Below are positions 53,859 to 62,143 of a stretch of 64,000 nucleotides of DNA, in pieces. How positions within the stretch are numbered: the first letter of the stretch is position 1; the number at the start of each line of letters is the position of its first letter. The stretch is taken from NCBI GenBank assembly GCA_937902315.1, contig CALGUG010000056.1, positions 186,001 through 250,000 of the forward strand, given 5' to 3'. Below the pieces are notes generated by a model that saw only the letters and a program-made list of their open reading frames with translations, made no database searches and had not been told where the DNA came from. The DNA comes from an uncultured Chloroflexales bacterium. Its GTDB lineage: Bacteria; Chloroflexota; Chloroflexia; Chloroflexales; Chloroflexaceae. A program made the position numbers and the translations under genes.

Positions 53859-54776
53859 GTGAGTGGCTACGCAATGCAAACTGAGCACTTTCGTAAAAGT
53901 GAGAACACTATGCATCTAAAACGTTATACGGACGTAGATGCCTTCTATCAAGCAGCAGGTGAATTTCTTCTGCGCCACGAAGCCGAAAACTGCCTTATTG
54001 TCGGAATATGTACGGCCTTACGTGAGAATATAAAGGCATATGGAACGATACCGCCCTATTTCGTAACTGTCGCAGATGATGTCGGCATTATCGCTGCCGC
54101 GATTATGACGCCGCCCCATAAATTGGTCCTATCCTATAGCGATATCCCAGAAGCGCTCGAAATGATCGCAGTCGATGCGATCGCCGCCAACGGCCTCTTG
54201 CCGGGTGTACTCGGGCCAAGCAGCCTTAGCAAGCGCTTTGCGATGCACTGGCACGAGCTGACCGACCAACCGGTCGAGCTCGGTATGTCGCAACGCATCT
54301 ACAAGCTCGAAAAGGTCAAGCACCCCAGCGCGGTTCCGGGCCGCATGCGCCGCGTCGTCGAAGAGGATCGCACGACTATTCTCCGCTGGCTGTTCGATTT
54401 TCATCAAGAAGCTGTGGGAGGAAAGCTACAAGAAAATCCCTTCGAGAAGCAGTTCAACAGCGCGCTCGAAGGCAAGATCCGCCGCTATTTCGTTTGGGAG
54501 AACAGCGCCGGAGAGCCGGTATCGTTTGCAGGCTGCACCGGCCCCACCCAAAACGGTCTGCGAATCGGCCCGGTCTATACGCCGCCCGAACAGCGCAAAC
54601 GGGGCTACGCCAGCGCGCTGGTCGCCGCGCTCAGTCAGCTCATCCTCGATGAAGGGCGCAGCTTCTGCTTCCTCTTCACCGACCTAGCCAACCCAACCTC
54701 GAACCATATCTACCAAGAGATCGGCTACACTCCGGTTATCGATGTCGACGAGTTTGTCTTCGGCACTCACGACTAA
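53859..54776 (+). CDS. GNAT-family N-acetyltransferase
   Basis: A 305-residue protein starting at a GTG, with AAGGAG ten bases before it. The last 110 residues are a GNAT domain with the acetyl-CoA pyrophosphate-binding loop Q-R-K-R-G-Y-A-S and the following F-L-F-T-D-L-A-N-P-T-S-N-x-I-Y-Q-E-I-G-Y motif. The first 190 residues form a GNAT-related but degenerate N-terminal half, as in double-GNAT proteins. The substrate is unknown. It is transcribed alone, with its own terminator. Confidence 0.88.
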   Translation: MSGYAMQTEHFRKSENTMHLKRYTDVDAFYQAAGEFLLRHEAENCLIVGICTALRENIKAYGTIPPYFVTVADDVGIIAAAIMTPPHKLVLSYSDIPEALEMIAVDAIAANGLLPGVLGPSSLSKRFAMHWHELTDQPVELGMSQRIYKLEKVKHPSAVPGRMRRVVEEDRTTILRWLFDFHQEAVGGKLQENPFEKQFNSALEGKIRRYFVWENSAGEPVSFAGCTGPTQNGLRIGPVYTPPEQRKRGYASALVAALSQLILDEGRSFCFLFTDLANPTSNHIYQEIGYTPVIDVDEFVFGTHD

Positions 54777-54798
54777 GTCACTCTAACAGATGCTCAAA

Positions 54799-54830
54799 AG
54801 CCTTCCGCCGTTACTGACGGAAGGCTCTTT
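54799..54830 (+). terminator. Terminator of the GNAT gene
   Basis: A perfect 9-bp stem (54799-54807 with 54818-54826) followed by a T-rich stretch. Confidence 0.8.
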
Positions 54831-54838
54831 ATTTTGCA

Positions 54839-54910
54839 GGCGGAGAGGCGTCTAGCTCCCATTAGGTCCTTAGCGCGTCCGCCTTCGGCTATCAACATCC
54901 AATCCATCCA
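54839..54910 (+). repeat. Dispersed structured repeat A, copy A14
   Basis: Complete: GGCGGAGAGGCGTCTAGCTC, CCATTAGGTCCTTAGCGCG, TCCGCCTTCGGCTATCAACA, ending CCATCCA. Confidence 0.85.
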
Positions 54911-55184
54911 TTCGGGTGTTATCGCTTTCTTCGCCGCTCGCCGGTTATCGAAGTAGCAACGCGGGCTTCGCAGCGCTCCCTTCTCGGGAGAAGGGAACAC
55001 GGCCCACATCGCCAGCGGCGCTTCCTGTGCTAACGTACCCTTCGACAGGCTCAGGGTACATTACCTTTGCCGTTCCTGTAGTTCGACAAGCGCTTCCCGA
55101 GCTTGCCGAAGAGCAGGATTCAGTTAATGACTCTGTGTCTCTGTGCCTCGCGTGGTGAATTAAATCTGTGCCTCGGGTGATGCA

Positions 55185-55622
55185 TTAAATCTGACTCTCA
55201 AGGGCCAGCACCCGTTCAAGGCTTGCGCGCGTCCAAGGAGGCGTTTTGGGGTGCGCCAAAATCTCTTCGGGGCGCATCCATGCGATCGCTGCAACCTCGC
55301 TGGTGTCGGCGATGCGCGGTGTGCCGCTTCGATAACGGCAGAGAAAGACGATGTCGATCACCAATGCGCCCGACGCGACCGCAAAGAGTTTGCTCTCCAC
55401 ATAACGCAGCTCCTCTTCGACTTCGATGCCAACCTCTTCGAAGATCTCGCGGCGCACCGTCTGCTCGAGAATATCATCTTGGGCAGCGCTATCTTCGACC
55501 TTACCACCCGGTACACTCAAGGTGCCGGGTGCATGTTCCTCTTGCTCGCTACGGATCAGCATCAAATAGCGTTCGCCATCGCTGATAAATGCTTCGACAT
55601 TAACAATGTATTGGGTCGCCAT
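55185..55622 (-). CDS. Nudix hydrolase
   Basis: A 145-residue protein from the ATG at 55622, preceded by AAGGAA; the frame is open further upstream to 55700, without a ribosome site. The Nudix box is G-G-K-V-E-D-S-A...R-R-E-I-F-E-E-V-G-I-E with one insertion before the helix, which is unusual. Typical Nudix proteins remove odd nucleotides or NDP-sugars. It is probably in an operon with, or downstream of, the membrane-anchored gene at 55814, although a strong hairpin separates them. Confidence 0.85.
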   Translation of the reverse strand: MATQYIVNVEAFISDGERYLMLIRSEQEEHAPGTLSVPGGKVEDSAAQDDILEQTVRREIFEEVGIEVEEELRYVESKLFAVASGALVIDIVFLCRYRSGTPRIADTSEVAAIAWMRPEEILAHPKTPPWTRASLERVLALESQI

Positions 55623-55732
55623 GCTTTTCCTTGCTTTGACTAACCTACAAGATGCTCTTATGCGTTCGTTTCTGACAAAGCATAGCATAGATTTTTTCAA
55701 CTGCGGTCGATCACTTTCGCTGGGATATTGTT

Positions 55733-55768
55733 GAAGTGGGACTTTGCACTAGCGCAAAGTCCCACTTC
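55733..55768. terminator. Strong hairpin between the leftward genes
   Basis: A perfect 15-bp stem (55733-55747 with 55754-55768), loop ACTAGC. It lacks a U-run on the minus strand but probably ends the 55814 transcript. Confidence 0.6.
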
Positions 55769-55813
55769 CTTAATTCCCGTTTTTGACCGCAGCAATAAGA
55801 GGCGGCTTTAGTA

Positions 55814-56920
55814 TTAGTTTGCTGTGATCAGATAGAAACAGGAGGAGTATTCTTGACCGGGAGCCAAGCTCCAGCTTCCGATAAAGGGCGTGACTCCATC
55901 ACTGCTGACCGATTTCACCACAACGCTATAGTCGCCGGGAGGTACTTCGTAGGTTGCGACCGGACCCAATTCAGGGCAAGCATCTGGTACTGTTGCCTCG
56001 GTAAACTCGACACAATCTGTACAGGGCGCGATCTCTTCGATCAAGGCTTGAGGGCCACTGAACACAAGGCTGAGCTGATCGGGCGAGTGGTTTTGAATGA
56101 TCACAATCGCATTACCTTCACCCGTGCCTTCGCCCATCTGCTGGGGCGGAGGCAATGTGCCAGCGCCATATGCAGCAGCTTCGGCCACCGAAGCGCGCGC
56201 GAAAGCCTCTTCAACCTCGCCAGCTAATGCGTGATCAGGGTAATCGAGCCGGAAGCGATGGTACATATCTAGAGCATCTGAAGGCATATTAGCAGCTTCG
56301 TAGCCATTACCGCAAGCGAACAACAGCTCGGGAACGGTCTGATCTGGGGTGGCGATAATCTGATTGTCAATAAATCGATCGATCGAGCTGCAGAGATCGC
56401 CCGAAACCAAAGCGCTTGGATCATTGCTAGCTACAAGATCTTGAGCCTGAGCCAAGGCTGGAGCTTGTAGAGGACTAGCAGGATAGAGATCGAGAAAGTC
56501 ACTGTAGGCAAAAAGGCTAGTCGAGAGATCTGCCGTACCATTAGCAGCCAAAGCGTTAAAGGCTTCGCACTCGGCCAATTCACTGCGGGCCAGCGCAGCG
56601 ACCTCGTTGCTGGTAGACCCAGGATCGCCATTGGCTGCCTTGGTTAACGGCTCCATGGCACTGGCACAATTGGCTTGGAGATAAGCTGCATGCCCTTGAG
56701 CATAATTTTGCTTCTGTTGACGATCTTGATACCAAACCAAACCGCTAAAAGCAACACAAGCCAACACCAGCAGAGAGGCACAACCGATTCCAACCTTCAC
56801 AATAGGATTCGACTTCTTGGGTGGGGCGGATGGATCAACTGGTGCTTGACCCATAGGCACAGTTGGAGGTACGGGCTGGTTGGAAGGCGAAGGATTCGAC
56901 TGGCTCGGATCAAAGGCCAT
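55814..56920 (-). CDS. Membrane-anchored protein of unknown function
   Basis: 368 residues, family not recognised. A P/S/Q-rich cytoplasmic head of about 38 residues leads to one membrane helix (V-G-I-G-C-A-S-L-L-V-L-A-C-V-A-F-S-G-L-V-W). An extracytoplasmic helical region of about 190 residues with a TPR-like character follows (A-Y-L-Q-A-N-C-A-S-A-M...), then a beta-rich C-terminal domain with paired cysteines, C-T-D-C and a final S-S-C-F-Y. The head is typical of proteins encoded near or regulated by Ser/Thr kinases. GAGAG precedes the ATG. It may sense or scaffold at the envelope. Confidence 0.75.
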   Translation of the reverse strand: MAFDPSQSNPSPSNQPVPPTVPMGQAPVDPSAPPKKSNPIVKVGIGCASLLVLACVAFSGLVWYQDRQQKQNYAQGHAAYLQANCASAMEPLTKAANGDPGSTSNEVAALARSELAECEAFNALAANGTADLSTSLFAYSDFLDLYPASPLQAPALAQAQDLVASNDPSALVSGDLCSSIDRFIDNQIIATPDQTVPELLFACGNGYEAANMPSDALDMYHRFRLDYPDHALAGEVEEAFARASVAEAAAYGAGTLPPPQQMGEGTGEGNAIVIIQNHSPDQLSLVFSGPQALIEEIAPCTDCVEFTEATVPDACPELGPVATYEVPPGDYSVVVKSVSSDGVTPFIGSWSLAPGQEYSSCFYLITAN

Positions 56921-57512
56921 GATACTCTCACTTTCTTCTAAAGCTCGATCTCACAAAGGGCCACGACGACAAACCAAGGTAGTCACAAGCGCTTGTTAGG
57001 GGGTTTGTAGCGCTTAGAGGCGCTATAAAACACAGCTATGATCCTAACATAGATAAACCGCTTTTGACTACCGGAAAATTACTGTTTCTCATTTCACTCA
57101 TGAGATGTTGCAAGGGCAGTAGGCCCAGATTCTCCTAGAGCTTTCATACGCCTAGCGAGCTTGTTATTCGGTCGCGCCGTCATTCAAGCGCTTCCGAGTC
57201 TAAGACGGGCCATGTAAAGTAAGCTTTCCTCCAATCTGTCTGAAAGCTTGAAAATCCGTGAAAAAACGAATCTTGCGAAGTGTTTCAGGCTGTCGCGCGC
57301 CACAAACAGAGGAGACCTACTCTGTCGATGGGAAACACACAGATCAAACGATCGATGGGATGCGCTATGGCAAGCGGATAGCACCCCATTTTGCTGGGCG
57401 GGATGTTGGTAGCCGTAGGCGGACGCGCTAAGGAGCGAATGGCAGGTTAAGAGCATACCGCCAAAGCGATAGCCACATGAGATCGAGAACAGTTGCACCG
57501 CAGCCCTACAAA
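56921..57512. other. Intergenic region with A15
   Basis: It holds the upstream region of the membrane-anchored gene (not resolved) and A15 (57392-57464). A 104-codon minus-strand frame over A15 is a by-product of the repeat. Otherwise nothing. Confidence 0.5.
57392..57464 (-). repeat. Dispersed structured repeat A, copy A15
   Basis: TGCTGGGCGGGATGTTGGTA, GCCGTAGGCGGACGCGCTAA, ending ACCGCC. Confidence 0.85.
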
Positions 57513-58604
57513 TCAGCGGCGCACAATCGGCAGATAAACAGCGTTATCTGGCAGAAGCGCATTGAGCGTAGGTGTAACAGAGACGGGATCGGTTGCTGTT
57601 GGGGTATTGGTTACGATCGGCGTGTTGCTCTCGGTTGGCGTGTTTGTAAAGGTCGGCGTAGCTGGCACATTGATCAGCCCTATATCGATACTGGTAATAG
57701 AGATCAGATTCGATGGAAATGTCAAAATATCGCTAAAACCCTGATGTATACCAGATGGATTGATATCACTATCGTATAAATCATTTCCTACATCCTTAAA
57801 GGTGATAGACGCGCCAAATGGCGGAAGCACACGAATGCGGTAATCTCCCGGCCCAGGAGCATACAGTTGATAGCTGCCGTTATGCTGCGAGACTGTTGAG
57901 GCGATTAATAGCGTTTTTGTCGCATTCCAAAGCTGCACGACAACGTTGCCTAAACCCGGCTCATTGCCATCTTGAATTCCATTGGCGTTGATATCGTACC
58001 AAACGAAATTGCCCACATTGATAGAAGTAGGAGTGCGAGTAGCAGTAGGCGGACGATAGACGATTATCCCGATATCGATCGAAGTAATGCTGATCACATT
58101 CGAGGCGATCGTGATTAGGTTGGTAAATCCATCAGGGTTAGTATCACTATCCCTCAAATCATCTCCACCCTGATCCTTGGGGCTAAATAAATCGCTTGCT
58201 GTTGGCAAAATGGCCCGCAAATAGTAATTACCTGGCTGGGGCACCACAAGGGTGTAGAAGCCACTTGCGTTGGTTTGTGTCTGAGCAAGCAGCTGGTTTT
58301 TTGCGCTATTCCAAACCTGCACTGTCACACCTGCAATCCCTGGCTCGCCAGCGTCTTGAATGCCATCTTTATCGAGGTCATCCCATACAAAGTTACCGAT
58401 CGTGACGGGGGCTGGTGTTCGTGTTGGGGTTTTTGAAGGAATAAAGATCAAGGTCGGATTAATAACGAAGGTCTGTTGTAATGGCAATGCCTGAGCTTCA
58501 AGATCAGCTTGAGCCGTAGTATGCGATAAAGCGCGTTGCGACATGCCTAGAAGCGAGACAAGGAGGCAGACAGTCAGCACATTGAGGAACACGATGCTTT
58601 TCAT
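57513..58604 (-). CDS. Secreted SdrD B-like repeat protein with C-terminal LPIV tail
   Basis: I use the ATG at 58604, preceded by GAGAGGG; the frame opens 12 codons earlier. A signal peptide (I-V-F-L-N-V-L-T-V-C-L-L-V-S-L-L-G-M) is followed by a short T/P-rich linker and two SdrD B-like (Cna-B-related) domains. Each has G-N-F-V-W-x-D-x-x-x-x-G-I-Q-D-x-x-E-P-G, a putative Ca2+ loop, and an S-I-T-S-I-D-I-G end. A T/P-rich spacer leads to the end A-V-Y-L-P-I-V-R-R. The layout suits an extended surface stalk. The three-residue-spaced T and P may be glycosylated. It stands alone. Confidence 0.88.
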   Translation of the reverse strand: MKSIVFLNVLTVCLLVSLLGMSQRALSHTTAQADLEAQALPLQQTFVINPTLIFIPSKTPTRTPAPVTIGNFVWDDLDKDGIQDAGEPGIAGVTVQVWNSAKNQLLAQTQTNASGFYTLVVPQPGNYYLRAILPTASDLFSPKDQGGDDLRDSDTNPDGFTNLITIASNVISITSIDIGIIVYRPPTATRTPTSINVGNFVWYDINANGIQDGNEPGLGNVVVQLWNATKTLLIASTVSQHNGSYQLYAPGPGDYRIRVLPPFGASITFKDVGNDLYDSDINPSGIHQGFSDILTFPSNLISITSIDIGLINVPATPTFTNTPTESNTPIVTNTPTATDPVSVTPTLNALLPDNAVYLPIVRR

Positions 58605-58730
58605 GGCCAGCCCTCTCTGGAAAAATAACGTTAACAGCATGACAAATGGATATACCTACAAGACGAGTAGCCTGTCTAAAGCTTTCCAAATTGAAGAAGG
58701 CAATTAAGACCACATCTAGTTGATGAGTTT

Positions 58731-58801
58731 AGCGGCTTGGTCGCTACCCTCCATTTGTTCCTCAGCGCGTCCGCCTACGGCTACCAACATCCCACCCACC
58801 A
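58731..58801 (+). repeat. Dispersed structured repeat A, copy A16
   Basis: AGCGGCTTGGTCGCTACCC, TCCATTTGTTCCTCAGCGCG, TCCGCCTACGGCTACCAACA, ending CCCACCCA. Confidence 0.85.
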
Positions 58802-58874
58802 CAAGAGGTCGCATCTGTGTGCGGAAAGGCCCCCTACATCCAACGATAGAAACAGGTTTCCGATTAAACAACAC

Positions 58875-58899
58875 AGAGCCTGCCACAAGGGCAGGCTCT
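58875..58899 (-). terminator. Terminator of the aldo/keto reductase gene
   Basis: A perfect 10-bp stem (58875-58884 with 58890-58899), 5-nt loop. The leftward U-run is weak. Confidence 0.65.
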
Positions 58900-58932
58900 G
58901 GTGGTTTACATATGATGTCTTCTCAGACCAGC

Positions 58933-59955
58933 TTAAACCGGCAGAGGGTTGCGCTCGAACTTCTGCTGGTGCCAATAGGGATAGCTGCGCGGCGCGTTGC
59001 TTGCTGCATCGAGGCGGGCCACTTGCTCGGCATCGAGCTTGAAGCTCGCCGCCTCGAGGTTTTGGCGCAGTTGCTCTTCGTTGCGCGCCCCGATAATCAC
59101 GCTCGATACGGTTGGGCGCTGCAAGAGCCAATTCAGCGCGATCTGGCTCACGCTCTTACCGGTCTCTTGAGCCAGCTCTTCGAGCACATCGACGATATCG
59201 TAGAGCCGTTCGAGGTTGATCGGCGGCTCGTTCACAGCCGGATCGCTGACGCGGCTGTTGGCGGGCAGAGGCGCATTGCGACGCACCTTGCCGCTTAAAT
59301 AACCGCCAGCCAGCGGGCTCCAGATCAAAGCGCCCACCTTCTGATCGAGGCCGAGCGACATCAGCTCCCATTCATATTCGCGCCCGGCCAGCGAATAGTA
59401 GACTTGATGCGAGACATAACGCGCCCAGCCATAACGATCCGAGATGGCCAGCGACTTCATCAGGTGCCAGCCCGAGAAGTTGGAACAGCCGATATAGCGC
59501 ACCTTGCCGCTGCTCACCAGGTCATCGAGCGCGCGCAGGGTCTCTTCCACCGGCGTTTGGGCATCGAAACCGTGCATTTGGTAGATGTCGATATAGTCGG
59601 TGCCCAAGCGGCGCAAGCTCGCCTCGCAGGAACGAATGATATGGTAACGCGAAGAGCCAAGCCCATTGGGGCCGGGCTCGCTGCGGAAGGTCGCCTTGGT
59701 CGCAATCAATACTTGGTCGCGGCGCTTGCCGATCGCCTTGCCCAGAATCTCCTCGGACAGGCCGCCCGAGTAGCTATCGGCCGTGTCAAAGAGGTTCACG
59801 CCCGCGTCGAGCGCGATATCGACCAACCGGGTAGCCTCTTCGACTTGAGTATTACCCCAAGCGCGGAAGAAGTCGCCCTTTCCTCCGAAAGTGGCCGTAC
59901 CTAGACTCAAAACCGGGATCTTCAGACCAGAACCGCCGAGAAATCGAAATTCCAT
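58933..59955 (-). CDS. Aldo/keto reductase
   Basis: A 340-residue NADPH-dependent oxidoreductase with a TIM barrel. The ATG at 59955 follows AGGGAG; the frame extends 35 codons further without a ribosome site. The catalytic tetrad is D57, Y62, K87 and H128 (D-T-A-D-S-Y, A-T-K-A, Q-M-H-G-F). The C-terminal NADPH-binding segment I-I-G-A-R-N-E-E-Q-L is intact. The sequence style is of the YajO/AKR11-12 group, and the substrate is unknown. Confidence 0.92.
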   Translation of the reverse strand: MEFRFLGGSGLKIPVLSLGTATFGGKGDFFRAWGNTQVEEATRLVDIALDAGVNLFDTADSYSGGLSEEILGKAIGKRRDQVLIATKATFRSEPGPNGLGSSRYHIIRSCEASLRRLGTDYIDIYQMHGFDAQTPVEETLRALDDLVSSGKVRYIGCSNFSGWHLMKSLAISDRYGWARYVSHQVYYSLAGREYEWELMSLGLDQKVGALIWSPLAGGYLSGKVRRNAPLPANSRVSDPAVNEPPINLERLYDIVDVLEELAQETGKSVSQIALNWLLQRPTVSSVIIGARNEEQLRQNLEAASFKLDAEQVARLDAASNAPRSYPYWHQQKFERNPLPV

Positions 59956-60677
59956 GGGGTATCTCCCTGTCTTTTCTTCCTGAAAAGCCAATAGTATACC
60001 TATAGTAACATAGCCCACTTCAAACGTCGTGACACAATGTCGGCTTACGTTGTATAGCAATTAAGACGGTTGAGACAGGATTTTACGCGACAGGTTACAT
60101 CGGTTTTTCCTTAGCTTTCTTATTCCCCACAGTGCGAGCGCACACATCTTTCAACAGCTTGGTAGCCCAAGGAGCCGATCGTGGCATGTCTTCTGAGAAT
60201 GCTAGCCTGTAAACACACATAGTACAAGAAGCGCTTCTGCGTGCAGTGAAGCTGAATAGTGCCTGTTCTTAATTAGGCCATCATGATCTTTATGCGAATA
60301 AATAGTCGCGCTACCAACGTTGAGACGATTGCATATCAGGTTTCAGACCGATCGGTTAAGAAAAGATCAAAAAATGGTATAGAACGCTAAAAAATATAGT
60401 CCTAGTACTGGTACTGTGGGCCATAGAGAGTAAGACTAATGGGTCATTGAGCACTACAATCAGCTATGGTATATTTTTGACATAGTCAACGAACGCACAT
60501 AGCAAGAGAATCAGGTTCTGTAGCAGATAAACGGTTTAACGAATACGTCTACAGTACATGTTAGCACTCATTTTTTCTTTTTGTTCTTTCTTGGATGTGT
60601 CAGAGTTGACCGACAGCTCGCTCCTAAATCCCTCGCCCGAAATCCTCTTATACTTCCTCTTATCCTCATCAATCCTC

Positions 60678-60696
60678 GCCCTGGCATAGCCAGGGC
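60678..60696. other. Short perfect hairpin
   Basis: GCCCTGGC and GCCAGGGC separated by ATA; a few T follow at some distance. The role is unclear. Confidence 0.35.
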
Positions 60697-60765
60697 TGCT
60701 GTCGTTTTAGGGGCAGAATCGTTATCTGCTCGATCGCTGTATGTCTCTTGGCCTGCGGTAGAGTA

Positions 60766-60932
60766 ATACCAAATTCGTTTGAAAGACGTGCATTTGCTTA
60801 ACGCGAGAAAACAAAACGAGGGAAAGACGTTGTGTGCTATTTCGCGCTGTCGCGCGAAATAGCACACAACAAAAAGAGCTACGTTCCACTCTGCCGAAGG
60901 CCAAATAGAAAGTAATCAACCGAATTTGGTAT
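60766..60932 (-). mobile_element. MITE-like element M, copy M8 (full length)
   Basis: 167 bp with terminal repeats ATACCAAATTCG / CGAATTTGGTAT and a perfect central palindrome (60829-60847 with 60852-60870). Nearly identical to M7, so these are the youngest copies. Confidence 0.9.
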
Positions 60933-61250
60933 AACATGTGTCTTGTTACTTTCCGCGTTTTTTTGTTCCCTGCGTTACGAGCGTATAGAGCTTTACAGCG
61001 ATTGGCCCTCATTCCTACAGTTGTTCTTGATGTTGGCAGTTTATCGATCTGTCGCAAGCGCCCACAAACGAAGGTCTACAAGTAGGTTTCGGATAGCTGG
61101 CTCGATCGGTCGCTAGTCTCTGTGCTAGTTAGACCTTTTCTGCTAGGCTCAAAAGGCATAATTCTTCGTGCTGCGTCTTAAAGATTGCAATATATTTACC
61201 TTTCTGGTGCGCGATAGCAATCTAGAAGTACAAGCAATTGAAGAGAAACA

Positions 61251-61259
61251 TGCTATAAT
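61251..61259 (+). promoter_or_regulatory. Extended -10 promoter of pstS
   Basis: TGCTATAAT, 42 bp before the ATG. The expected PhoB-type direct repeats could not be seen. Confidence 0.45.
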
Positions 61260-61301
61260 CGCTTCACAACGGTTTAACACTCGACGGAGAAAAACGACAG
61301 T

Positions 61302-62141
61302 ATGATGCGCTCAAATCAATGCGCATGGAAATCATCAAAGTTGATCCTGCTTAGTTGTTTGCTACTAATCGCAACACTTCTTGCTAGTTGTGGTCAGTCA
61401 ACGAGCAATTCCATTACCCTGACGGGTTCTACATCAATCACTCCATTCATCGAACATCTTGCCGAACTTTACATGCACGAACACCCCGGCATTACGATCA
61501 ATGTACAGGGTCTCGGTTCCTCTGCTGGTATCCAAGCGGCTCAGAATGGCACCGCCGAGATCGGTATGTCCTCGCGTAATCTCGAAGCAGATGAAGCAGC
61601 CGATCTCGAACAACTTGTTATCGCCTACGACGCGCTCGCCGTGATCGTCAACCCTGAAAACCCGATCGATAACCTCACGCGAGAGCAGGTGCGAGATCTC
61701 TTCGATGGCGACCTTCCAACCTGGGAGAATCTCAACAACACCCCGAATTCGGTCACTTTGGTGAGCCGGGAAGCAGGTTCAGGCACCTATAGCGCCTTCG
61801 ATGAGCTGTTAATGGATAAACAGCTCATTAGCAACCGTGCTTTACGCCAAGGCTCCAATGGTGCGATTCGTCAGATCGTAGCAGATAACCCCGATGCGAT
61901 CGGTTACATTTCGCTCGGAATCGTCGATAACAGCGTGAAGGCGATCGCTATCGATGGCGTGATGCCCTCACCCGAAAATGTGCATAACCAGAGCTATACC
62001 CTGATCAGACCGTTCTTGTTTGTTTGGCCAAAAAGCAGCACCCTTAGCCCCGAAGCACAAGCTTTTATCGACTATGTGCTCAGCCCAGAAGGCCAACGCG
62101 AACTAGAAAGAAGCGGCTTGGTACAACGAGGAAATCAGTAA
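61302..62141 (+). CDS. pstS: Phosphate ABC transporter, substrate-binding lipoprotein
   Basis: A 279-residue lipoprotein that captures phosphate outside the membrane for the Pst importer. A signal peptide ends in the lipobox L-L-A-S-C, with lipidated C30. Phosphate-binding segments T-G-S-T-S-I-T-P, A-E-I-G-M-S-S-R and R-E-A-G-S-G-T-Y-S-A-F are in the usual places. The pstC start lies two bases after its stop, so the operon is tight. Confidence 0.95.
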   Translation: MMRSNQCAWKSSKLILLSCLLLIATLLASCGQSTSNSITLTGSTSITPFIEHLAELYMHEHPGITINVQGLGSSAGIQAAQNGTAEIGMSSRNLEADEAADLEQLVIAYDALAVIVNPENPIDNLTREQVRDLFDGDLPTWENLNNTPNSVTLVSREAGSGTYSAFDELLMDKQLISNRALRQGSNGAIRQIVADNPDAIGYISLGIVDNSVKAIAIDGVMPSPENVHNQSYTLIRPFLFVWPKSSTLSPEAQAFIDYVLSPEGQRELERSGLVQRGNQ

Positions 62142-62143
62142 TT

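Larger units (their letters stand above)
54777..55184. other. Convergent intergenic region with A14
   Basis: It holds a terminator, A14 (54839-54910) and, near 55026-55060, a TTCGACAGGCTCAGGGTAC sequence similar to the loop region of the 3822/6512 terminator repeats. No gene. Confidence 0.55.
58605..58932. other. Intergenic region with A16
   Basis: It contains A16 and the terminator of the aldo/keto reductase gene; the promoter of the leftward SdrD B-like gene should lie in 58605-58730 but was not recognised. Confidence 0.5.
59956..61301. other. Long intergenic region (1.35 kb) before the pst operon
   Basis: No gene recognised. It contains a small perfect hairpin (60678-60696), M8 (60766-60932) and the pstS promoter (61251-61259). 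The rest, especially 60,060-60,560, is A+T-rich. No convincing Pho box was found. Confidence 0.5.

Noticed and set aside
2720..58801. Element A as a CRISPR array
   Set aside because: Copies are kilobases apart, on both strands and without regular spacers.
59956..61301. A hidden gene before pstS
   Set aside because: Frames of 60-110 codons occur but have no ribosome site and mostly overlap M8.
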